Assembly: GCF_018860345.1 (NCBI RefSeq) | Contig: NZ_JAHKPJ010000011.1 | Location: 124,001 to 188,000, forward strand | DNA: 64,000 nt | DNA from: Psychrosphaera sp. F3M07 | GTDB lineage: Bacteria > Pseudomonadota > Gammaproteobacteria > Enterobacterales > Alteromonadaceae | Reading direction: 5' to 3' | Shown here: piece after piece, positions 57,267 through 64,000 of the stretch | How positions within the stretch are numbered: the first letter of the stretch is position 1 | How the letters are laid out: each line of letters starts with the position of its first letter | Made by a program: the position numbers and the translations under genes | The notes under the pieces: generated by a model | Database searches by the model: none | Told to the model about the DNA's origin: nothing | The model's input: the letters and a program-made list of their open reading frames with translations, nothing else

Positions 57267-57716
57267 CTAAAATAAATCCTGATATTTTTTAACTGGCAAG
57301 GTTAAGAAATTTTCAATTTCAATAATATGCCCTTTACGTATATAAGGCGTTTCTTTTTCACTAGTGTCATACATTACCTCCAATTTATACGTTAGCATCT
57401 TGTCTTTAATATAAAAGAACGAAGATGAATATCCTTCTATATCAGCTTTTGAAACATCCAGTAAAGTAGAGAATAAAAGCTTACCATTGGAAATGGCTGT
57501 TAGAGTGACACTTTGAATAACAAAATTTTCATCATACTCGCTTGGGAAAATAAAAATATAAGGCTGAATCTCTTCTGCTTTAGTATTAACGTATGTTACT
57601 TGAGAGAAGCCTAACTCTTTGAGCTTAGCTTTATCAAAAGAGTGCCTTTCTATATCGGGAATAGATCCAAAGGAAAAAGTAGAAATAATAGATAGAAAAT
57701 ATAATGTTCGAATCAA
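57267..57716 (-). CDS. Exported protein of unknown function in an integron cassette
   Basis: 149 residues. A hydrophobic start (IRTLYFLSIISTFSFGS) reads as a signal peptide; the rest is beta-rich (QPYIFIFPSEYDENFVIQSVTLTAI) with no motif I know. The start is TTG with AAGGA upstream. Its stop is ten bases from the attC on the 3' side, and a degenerate attC-like site lies at its 5' side, so the gene and attC look like one mobile cassette. Base use is even more AT-rich than the neighbours. Function unassigned. Confidence 0.65.
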   Translation of the reverse strand: MIRTLYFLSIISTFSFGSIPDIERHSFDKAKLKELGFSQVTYVNTKAEEIQPYIFIFPSEYDENFVIQSVTLTAISNGKLLFSTLLDVSKADIEGYSSSFFYIKDKMLTYKLEVMYDTSEKETPYIRKGHIIEIENFLTLPVKKYQDLF

Positions 57717-57733
57717 ATGCGAAATCCTTAATC

Positions 57734-57804
57734 GCTATAACAATTTAATAGGAGGAAAGTTTCTCGTTTTTCTGCTAAAACACTTTCCTCTTTTATTCTT
57801 AGGC
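57734..57804 (-). mobile_element. Degenerate attC-like site
   Basis: Minus strand GCCTAAGAATAAAAGAGG ... CCTCCTATTAAATTGTTATAGC: imperfect inverted arms with GAGGAAAGT/ACTTTCCTC inside and a core-like TTGTTATAG end. It is 71 nt, just upstream of the cassette gene, in the same orientation as the good attC. Half-sites deviate from consensus, so it may be inactive. Confidence 0.35.
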
Positions 57805-58418
57805 TATTAATAACAAACCCCATAACTGTTTGCTAGTGCTTTATTTATTGCGTTACCAACAAAGTACATTGTTAGTAACAGAGGAAACTTTCCTCTTTTT
57901 GTTAACTACCTAGGAAACTCAAATTAAAATGAGTTTAAACACAATAGTGTTAAATGTAATTTGAAACACACATTTTAAGTATTCATAAACGTAAAGTGCT
58001 TTTTTGCTTTTAACTCTCCATCATAAAATCACTTTGTTAAATATTATTATTTATAAAATTCGAAGCATGGATGCTGAGCAAGGGCTTTTTCATGGACGAA
58101 AGTTAAGCCCGTTTTTATAAACAAAAATAACTATTTAATGAAGTATTAGATTTTGTTTGGAAGCGGCCTTTTGGCCTACCTTTTTGGCTGTTGAAAAAGG
58201 TATGGTCGCCGAAGGTGAAATAGTCTTTTGCTTTATCTTTTAAAAAGTTAACTTTACAAGGTGGAACATTTTTTATGTTATGTCGAGATCTGGCAAACTG
58301 TGACGTCAAGGTGAAACCTTAGAGTTAATCCAAATGCGATTTAACGGTAACACCATTAAGAATAGTTAAAACCTTAAAGCCCCCAAAAACTCGTTGCATC
58401 AGAAAACGCAAAAAAAAC
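57805..58418. other. Gene-poor block with nested inverted repeats and a repeat-like remnant
   Basis: At 57852-57905 are two adjoining inverted repeats: GTTACCAACAA/TTGTTAGTAAC and GAGGAAA/TTTCCTC; the word GAGGAAAGT or its complement occurs four times between 57751 and 57896. From about 58060 to 58320 comes a stretch (GCATGGATGCTGAGCAAGGG..., then the 64-codon frame on the minus strand ending ...SYFCL) that resembles multi-copy intergenic DNA of Alteromonadales rather than a gene. No supported gene or terminator. Confidence 0.5.
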
Positions 58419-59198
58419 CTATTGCCAATCCCAACTCACATTAGAAACCAACAAACACGCATCACATTTAAAATCAAACAAACCATGTAATGGTTGTTTA
58501 TGATTCTCTGTTGTGAAAAGCCAATCACCATCACAACTAGGACAACGCCTTTGTTGTTCAGCCTCCAAACTTTCCCCACCAACACGATACAAATATTGAT
58601 ACACAGGTACGTTTAGTTCTTGTTGAATGGTCTTGGCTATCGCATCGCCGGTTTGTAATAGCTCACTGTTGATCTGACCCAACTGCTCAATAACAAAAGG
58701 TTCTATTTCCGTTAACTGATTCATTTGTAATTGATCACAGGCCGCTTGGCTTTCTTGCCATTTAATTAACGGTTTTCTTACCGACTCTGGCATTTTGTAT
58801 AAAGGCACTGGCGAAAAATGTTCCATGCAGCGCAGCGGTGAACAAGACTGTACATAAGTAGAATATAAAATAAGCGCATTTGGAGCTGCACAGCCATCCA
58901 CAAAGTCAGACTGACACTCCAAACCTTTTAGCTTAAATTCAGGGGTTGATAAGCCTAATTTTTTTAATCGCTCAAAACCTTGAATAACCTGTAAATTGTT
59001 ATTTTTAACCGCTAACGAATCTTGTTCAGGGCAAACAAATATAATTTCAAATTTGTTTTCAAACAAAGTCACTGGAAACTCGCGGCCAATGATCTGTCCG
59101 TTATACCTGTATTGGTCTAATAACATGGAGATAGCGTGTTGTGCTTCATCAAGTTCTACGTCTAATTCACATTCAAAAGACAACTGGCATACATACAT
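58419..59198 (-). CDS. DUF2310 zinc-ribbon protein
   Basis: 259 residues. Aligns in memory with the DUF2310 family (COG4068), predicted zinc-ribbon and possibly nucleic-acid binding: YVQSCSPLRCMEHFSPVPLYKMPE, QESQAACDQLQMN, VPVYQYLYRVGGESL, and a C-terminal ribbon CPSCDGDW...CDACLLVSNVSWDW, with four cysteines. Function unknown; cytoplasmic. Single gene, 194 nt from proS, divergent. Confidence 0.88.
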   Translation of the reverse strand: MYVCQLSFECELDVELDEAQHAISMLLDQYRYNGQIIGREFPVTLFENKFEIIFVCPEQDSLAVKNNNLQVIQGFERLKKLGLSTPEFKLKGLECQSDFVDGCAAPNALILYSTYVQSCSPLRCMEHFSPVPLYKMPESVRKPLIKWQESQAACDQLQMNQLTEIEPFVIEQLGQINSELLQTGDAIAKTIQQELNVPVYQYLYRVGGESLEAEQQRRCPSCDGDWLFTTENHKQPLHGLFDFKCDACLLVSNVSWDWQ

Positions 59199-59392
59199 TT
59201 AAGGCTTCCTTTTATTACTCTTTTAACTAACTAGCGAGGCTTTTTAGCCTTAAGCGGCAAAATAACATGAGTTATTTCATTTTAACTGTTTAATACTCAG
59301 GGTTTGATTGCTAAAATCGCCGCCATTCTAGCCTAATAACCATAAATTCATTAGGCGTTATTTTATATTTTTAGTTAACGGATCAAAAACCA

Positions 59393-61126
59393 ATGCGTAC
59401 TAGCCAGTATATAATTGCTACTTTAAAAGAAACTCCATCTGACGCTGAAGTTATCAGCCATCAGTTAATGTTAAGAGCCGGTATGATCCGTAGGCTCGCT
59501 TCTGGTTTATACACTTGGTTACCCACTGGTTTAAAAGTTGTTCGTAAAATTGAACAAATAGTCCGTGAAGAAATGGAAAACGCAGGTGCGATAGAAATGT
59601 TAATGCCTGTGGTTCAACCTGCTGATTTGTGGTTAGAATCTGGCCGTTGGCAAGAATACGGTCCAGAATTGTTACGTATTAAAGACCGTCACAATCGTGA
59701 CTTTGCGCTTGGCCCAACTCACGAAGAAGTAATAACCGAATTTGTACGTAAAGAGATTAACAGTTACAAACAGTTACCGCTTAATTTCTACCAAATCCAA
59801 ACTAAATTCAGAGACGAAGTTCGTCCTCGTTTTGGTGTGATGCGTAGCCGTGAATTTATAATGAAAGATGCATATTCTTTCCATTTAGATCAAGAGTCAT
59901 TACAACAAACTTACGACAAAATGTATCAAGCGTATTGCAATATCTTTACGCGTTTAGGTTTGGACTTCCGTCCGGTTATTGCAGACACAGGTTCTATTGG
60001 TGGCGATGCCTCTCATGAATTCCATGTACTTGCTGATTCTGGTGAAGACGATATCGCGTTCTCTACTGAAAGTGATTACGCTGCTAATATTGAAAAAGCA
60101 GAAGCCTTTGCGCCACAAGACGCTGCGGATGCACCAACTCAAGAATTAACCTTAACCGACACACCAAATGCTAAAACCATTGCTGAGTTAGTTGAACAGT
60201 TTAATGTTCCGGTAGAAAAAACCGTTAAAACCTTAATTGTTAAAGCGTCTGCTGAGTGTGTTGCTGAAAACGGCGCTGAATACGTGGCGTTAATCGTTCG
60301 CGGCGACCATGAGCTTAATGAAATAAAAGCGGAAAAATTAGCTTTTGTTGCTGAGCCTTTAGAAATGGCATCTGAAGATGCAATTAAACAAGTTATGCAA
60401 GCTTCACCGGGGTCTTTAGGGCCAATTAATTGTCCTATTCCAGTGATTGTAGATAGAGCCGCTGCCGTTGCTTCTGACTTTAGTGCGGGTGCTAACCAAG
60501 ACGGTAAACATTACTTTGGCATTAACTGGGAGCGCGACTTAGCACTTCCTGTTGTTGCTGATATTCGTAATGTGGTTGAAGGTGATAAGAGCCCTTGTGG
60601 TAAAGGCGTATTAACCATTAAGCGTGGCATTGAAGTTGGTCATATATTCCAACTTGGCACTAAATACTCTAAAGCCATGAACGCTGGTGTATTAACTGAG
60701 ACGGGCAAACATCAAGTATTAGAAATGGGTTGTTACGGTATTGGCATTACACGTATTGCGGCGGCTGCCATTGAGCAAAACCATGACAAATACGGTATTA
60801 AATGGCCATTAGCATTAGCACCATTCACGGTTGCGATTGTACCAATGAACATGCATAAATCTCATCGTATTCCTGATGTTGCTCAAAAGATTTATGACGA
60901 ATTAAAAGCCGCTGGCATTGAAGTTTTATTCGATGACAGAAAAGAACGTCCGGGTGTTATGTTTAACGACATGGAATTAATGGGTATTCCACATCAAATT
61001 GTTATTGGTGAGCGTAACCTTGATACTGATCAAGTTGAGCACAAAGACCGTAACTCTGGCGAAAAAACACTTTTATCAATAGACGAAGCGGTTTCGTTTG
61101 TTGTTAATAAAATAAAAAATACATAA
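59393..61126 (+). CDS. proS: Prolyl-tRNA synthetase (bacterial type, with editing domain)
   Basis: 577 residues. Class II motifs: motif 1 in [20 protein letters not shown] to [19 protein letters not shown], motif 2 [21 protein letters not shown], motif 3 [17 protein letters not shown]. The INS (YbaK-like) editing domain that clears Ala-tRNA-Pro is between motifs 2 and 3 (about residues 225-395; [18 protein letters not shown]). C-terminal anticodon-binding domain follows. Full length. Confidence 0.98.
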   Translation: MRTSQYIIATLKETPSDAEVISHQLMLRAGMIRRLASGLYTWLPTGLKVVRKIEQIVREEMENAGAIEMLMPVVQPADLWLESGRWQEYGPELLRIKDRHNRDFALGPTHEEVITEFVRKEINSYKQLPLNFYQIQTKFRDEVRPRFGVMRSREFIMKDAYSFHLDQESLQQTYDKMYQAYCNIFTRLGLDFRPVIADTGSIGGDASHEFHVLADSGEDDIAFSTESDYAANIEKAEAFAPQDAADAPTQELTLTDTPNAKTIAELVEQFNVPVEKTVKTLIVKASAECVAENGAEYVALIVRGDHELNEIKAEKLAFVAEPLEMASEDAIKQVMQASPGSLGPINCPIPVIVDRAAAVASDFSAGANQDGKHYFGINWERDLALPVVADIRNVVEGDKSPCGKGVLTIKRGIEVGHIFQLGTKYSKAMNAGVLTETGKHQVLEMGCYGIGITRIAAAAIEQNHDKYGIKWPLALAPFTVAIVPMNMHKSHRIPDVAQKIYDELKAAGIEVLFDDRKERPGVMFNDMELMGIPHQIVIGERNLDTDQVEHKDRNSGEKTLLSIDEAVSFVVNKIKNT

Positions 61127-61145
61127 TTAAAAAGTAATTAAAAAT

Positions 61146-61769
61146 ATGAAGTTAAATACTGACAATATCGCCCAACTTGCTTGGGAAAAAATGGACGGGT
61201 TATTACCTTGTATTGTGCAAGACGCAATGAGTGGCAAGGTTTTAATGCAAGGATTTATGAACCAAGAAGCGATGCTGCATACATTAAACAGCAAACAAGT
61301 TACTTTTTTCAGCCGTAGCAAACAAAGACTGTGGACCAAAGGCGAAGTGTCTAACAATACGTTAGATTTAGTTGAGTTATCATCTGATTGCGACAATGAC
61401 TCAATCATCGCACTTGCGACACCCAACGGCCCGACGTGTCATACCGGCACTGAGTCTTGCTGGAATGACGATGCGGCACAGCCAGACATTAGCTTCATTG
61501 CTGATCTTGAGCGTTTAATTGCTTCAAGAAAAGGCGCGGATCCAGACTCATCTTACACGGCATCTTTATATGCCAGCGGTATTAAGCGTATCGCCCAAAA
61601 AGTGGGTGAAGAAGGCGTTGAAACAGCGCTTGCTGCAACAGTTAAAGATTTGGAAGAACTTAAAAATGAAAGCGCTGACTTGCTTTATCATCTGTTAGTT
61701 TTGTTACAAGCGTCAGACTTAAACTTATCTGATGTGATTGGCGTGTTAAAACAGCGACATAAAAAATAA
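61146..61769 (+). CDS. hisIE: Bifunctional phosphoribosyl-AMP cyclohydrolase/phosphoribosyl-ATP pyrophosphatase
   Basis: 207 residues, histidine steps 2 and 3. HisI domain (1-110): [35 protein letters not shown], and the zinc motif with SSDCDNDSI and [10 protein letters not shown]. HisE domain (115-207): [22 protein letters not shown] and [15 protein letters not shown] with the Mg-binding EExxE. It begins 19 nt after proS and is transcribed with it, away from the hisGDCBHAF genes that normally precede it. Confidence 0.96.
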   Translation: MKLNTDNIAQLAWEKMDGLLPCIVQDAMSGKVLMQGFMNQEAMLHTLNSKQVTFFSRSKQRLWTKGEVSNNTLDLVELSSDCDNDSIIALATPNGPTCHTGTESCWNDDAAQPDISFIADLERLIASRKGADPDSSYTASLYASGIKRIAQKVGEEGVETALAATVKDLEELKNESADLLYHLLVLLQASDLNLSDVIGVLKQRHKK

Positions 61770-61810
61770 CAGAGAGGTTTGATAAACCCTTTTATTTAAT
61801 CTAATTCATT

Positions 61811-61845
61811 AAGCCAGTTTTGATAACTCGAACTGGCTTTTTTGA
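61811..61845 (+). terminator. Rho-independent terminator of proS-hisIE
   Basis: Stem AAGCCAGTT/AACTGGCTT (61811-61819 with 61831-61839), then a T run. Confidence 0.9.
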
Positions 61846-62053
61846 TCCCCTAACCATATAAAAACCTGCCCCCATCACTGGTTATTTAATATTCATAATT
61901 GATCTTTTTTATACATGAAAATATCTTTATGGTGTTAACTATAAAGTAATGCTTAATGACGCCGATTACGTTTTATAGAACAGTATTAAATCCCATTTAA
62001 TATCACATCTCGGTATGTTAGTTATTAGCTCCTTGTCCTAATAGGAATTGTTT

Positions 62054-63673
62054 ATGCGTTTAAAATTAAAAATGGTCATCCTTACATCCGTTATCGCAAT
62101 TTCGTATGTCGTGATTGCTTTTGTTGGATTACATTCATTAAAGATAGCAAGTGAGTCAGATAACTTTGCTCGCATAGAACAACTCTTTAAAAGTGCTTAT
62201 TCCACCATTACTCAACTTGAAAATTTAGTAGAGAAAGGTGAATTGGAAGAAGCAAAAGCAAAATCCATTGCTACCTTAATTTTACAACAAAACAAATATC
62301 ACGACTCTGAGTACGTTTACGTTACTGACGAACAACTAAACTTTGTTGCTGCCCCTCATGATCCTCAATTACACGGCACTAGCTTTAATGACTTTAAAGA
62401 TTCAAATGGTAAGAGTATTGGTAAAATCGTATCTGACGTTACACAAAGAACCCCTGGTAAAATGGTGACTTACAATTGGACATCCGAACGCGATGGTGAA
62501 GTGGTTGGGTTGACTTCTGTTGCACAAAAAACAGAAAAATGGGGTTGGTATATAGGGACTGGTATTAGTTTTAAAGAAACCAATGAAAGATATTGGGATA
62601 CGGCTCAATGGTTATTAGTACTGGCACTGATTATTATAACTTGTATCTCCATCGCCATTTTTCAGTTTGGCAGAAAGTTAACCGCTGAGTTAGGTGCAGA
62701 AGTATCTGAGGTTGTAGATATTGTTAGTAAGATCTCAAAAGGAAATTTAACGGACAATAAACTTGAGTTTCACGCGGAGCCTAACAGTATATTAGGGTCA
62801 CTGTCCTATATGAGAAACGCATTAAGGGAAGTGGTTAGTAATATGCAATCTGTGTCACTTTCTTTAGCTGAACAGGTAAAAGATTCGGAACAACAGTCCA
62901 TAGAATTAGATCAACTAACTTCTACCTTAGATAACGAAACCCATTTAACAGCAGAGGCCATTAAAGATATTGCTCACGGTGCGGAAATCTCTAGTGTTGA
63001 TATTACTGAAACGGCGGAGATGTTACACGTTGCACAAACCAATGGTGAAAGTGCCAATAAGTTAACTGAGATCTCAACCCACACCATAGGAAAACTGGAA
63101 AGCCAGATAGAATCAACGGGGGCGTCGGTAAAACAATTAGCGGAAGAAGTTGAGTCTATTGAAAGCGTATTAACCGTTATTCAAGGTGTGGCAGAACAAA
63201 CCAATTTATTAGCGCTAAATGCAGCTATAGAAGCAGCAAGAGCCGGTGATCAAGGGCGCGGGTTTGCAGTTGTAGCCGATGAAGTAAGACAACTGGCTAA
63301 GCGCACTCAAGAAAGCACTAAAGAAATTCACGATATGATTGAGAAGTTACAAGCTGCAGCTTCTGAAGCAATCAAAACGGTTGAACAAAGTATGCTAACC
63401 AGTGCTGAAAGCGTGGATCAAGCAAAACAAACCTCAAGCGCCATCACGGAGTTATTAAACATTATTTCTGATATTGCGGCTAAGAGTAATTCTATTGATG
63501 AGTCGTCTAAGTCACAATTTGCTTCAGCAAATGGTGCGACAGACAAATTGGCTTTAATAGCCGAAATGAGTCAAAAAACCACAGATGTAGCCCGTTTAGC
63601 TCATGAAAAATCAAACTTAATTGGTGTCTCATCAAATCAACTTAAAGAACAAACTGATAAGTTTATCCTTTAA
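62054..63673 (+). CDS. Methyl-accepting chemotaxis protein with a Cache sensor
   Basis: 539 residues from the ATG at 62054 (AGGA upstream; a TTG six bases earlier is less likely). Membrane segment 1 near residues 8-27, a periplasmic single-Cache domain ([29 protein letters not shown] ... [14 protein letters not shown]), segment 2 near 186-206, HAMP, then the signalling domain with hairpin tip [38 protein letters not shown]. The sCache type usually senses small organic acids; the ligand is unknown. It has no C-terminal CheR/CheB pentapeptide. Confidence 0.93.
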   Translation: MRLKLKMVILTSVIAISYVVIAFVGLHSLKIASESDNFARIEQLFKSAYSTITQLENLVEKGELEEAKAKSIATLILQQNKYHDSEYVYVTDEQLNFVAAPHDPQLHGTSFNDFKDSNGKSIGKIVSDVTQRTPGKMVTYNWTSERDGEVVGLTSVAQKTEKWGWYIGTGISFKETNERYWDTAQWLLVLALIIITCISIAIFQFGRKLTAELGAEVSEVVDIVSKISKGNLTDNKLEFHAEPNSILGSLSYMRNALREVVSNMQSVSLSLAEQVKDSEQQSIELDQLTSTLDNETHLTAEAIKDIAHGAEISSVDITETAEMLHVAQTNGESANKLTEISTHTIGKLESQIESTGASVKQLAEEVESIESVLTVIQGVAEQTNLLALNAAIEAARAGDQGRGFAVVADEVRQLAKRTQESTKEIHDMIEKLQAAASEAIKTVEQSMLTSAESVDQAKQTSSAITELLNIISDIAAKSNSIDESSKSQFASANGATDKLALIAEMSQKTTDVARLAHEKSNLIGVSSNQLKEQTDKFIL

Positions 63674-63706
63674 ATTAGCACTTTAAATTAGCCCATTTAC
63701 TTTCAA

Positions 63707-63739
63707 ACAAAAAACGCATCTAAATAGATGCGTTTTTGT
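63707..63739. terminator. Bidirectional hairpin terminator
   Basis: Stem AAAAACGCATCT with exact complement around AAAT, A run left and T run right, between the chemoreceptor gene and the leftward partial gene. Confidence 0.92.
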
Positions 63740-63776
63740 TACTAATGACCAAAGTTAACGACTTGCGTTATTTGCG

Positions 63777-64000
63777 TTACTTTTTGTTAATTGAGATGCT
63801 GCCAAGCCTGATATATGTTTCTATAAAAAGCTCATCAACGTCTTTAATATCAATACCGTTACTATCCATGTTTTTAGCTAAACTCTCCAAGGTTTTTCCA
63901 CTTGGTGTTTCGGCCATCAATATAAACCCTAATATGGGTTGGTCAATAATATCAGCCAATGGCGCGGCGGTACCTTGCCAGTCTTTCTCCCAATAAGTGT
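63777..64000 (-). CDS. 3' end of an unidentified gene (runs off the window)
   Basis: The last 74 codons of a frame open to the right edge: it reads TYWEKDWQGTAAPLADIIDQ and on to LIETYIRLGSISINKK-like text before the TAA. It has good coding character (no start needed; internal TTG at 63959 is not a real start). No family is recognised from this fragment. It converges on the chemoreceptor gene and shares the terminator at 63707. Confidence 0.6.
   Translation of the reverse strand, partial: TYWEKDWQGTAAPLADIIDQPILGFILMAETPSGKTLESLAKNMDSNGIDIKDVDELFIETYIRLGSISINKK

Noticed and set aside
58115-58309. 64-codon open frame on the minus strand
   Set aside because: Text resembles translated multi-copy intergenic repeats of Alteromonadales; no ribosome site; no family.

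Overview
The window is AT-rich chromosomal DNA of a marine gammaproteobacterium of the order Alteromonadales, most like Colwelliaceae (Colwellia or Thalassotalea). This rests on gene content and protein character: a complete metY-rimP-nusA-infB-rbfA-truB-rpsO-pnp locus, FadD with a TTG start as in E. coli, etfBA next to an acyl-CoA dehydrogenase, large TonB-dependent receptors, and FadR/Fur/FNR-type operators. No phage, rRNA, CRISPR array or intact insertion sequence was seen.

Layout. 1-8.3 kb (minus strand): truncated fadD, an alpha/beta hydrolase, an exported methyltransferase-like protein, an Slp lipoprotein, a TetR regulator, then tag-yoaA-tsaB (DNA repair and tRNA t6A) and an old-yellow-enzyme reductase. 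8.5-11.4 kb: a 2-Cys peroxiredoxin, then an iron-storage block (bfd and two unlike bacterioferritins with Fur-type boxes), then a small XRE-regulator/membrane-protein pair. 11.5-20.9 kb: the translation/transcription locus from initiator tRNA to PNPase, with hairpin terminators and a branched leader before pnp. 21-29.7 kb: a cysteine-synthase-like enzyme, a FecR-domain protein, an SMP-30 protein, etfBA, an acyl-CoA dehydrogenase with a FadR box, and a DHH phosphoesterase. 29.8-46.3 kb: a TonB receptor, GbsR-type regulator plus cyanide-insensitive quinol oxidase (cioAB), cheV, fadM, rbgA, an SDR, ppiB-lpxH, an M49-like lipoprotein, a second TonB receptor and a FrnE-like DsbA protein. 46.4-53.3 kb: an ABC system of GldA/GldF/GldG type with a DUF4340 partner, then trmO and a kelch protein.

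53.3-58.4 kb is the accessory region. It holds a TVP38/DUF2141 pair, a Crp/Fnr-type regulator, and an SDR/membrane-protein pair. Two matching TTAAC-N4-GTTAA palindromes lie before the regulator and before the SDR, which suggests a small self-contained regulon. Next come two 116-bp direct repeats, one of which supplies the stop codon of a small gene, then a convincing integron attC site and a probable second, degenerate one around a cassette gene of unknown function. No integron integrase is visible.

58.4-64 kb returns to core genes: a DUF2310 zinc-ribbon protein, proS, hisIE (away from any other his gene), a chemoreceptor, and the 3' end of an unidentified gene.

Coherent themes are fatty-acid catabolism (fadD, fadM, etfBA, acyl-CoA dehydrogenase; FadR-like sites at two of them), iron handling (bfd, bfr pair, Fur-type boxes, TonB receptors), and an oxygen-responsive alternative oxidase. 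All functional calls come from reading the sequence and family knowledge; no database search was run.
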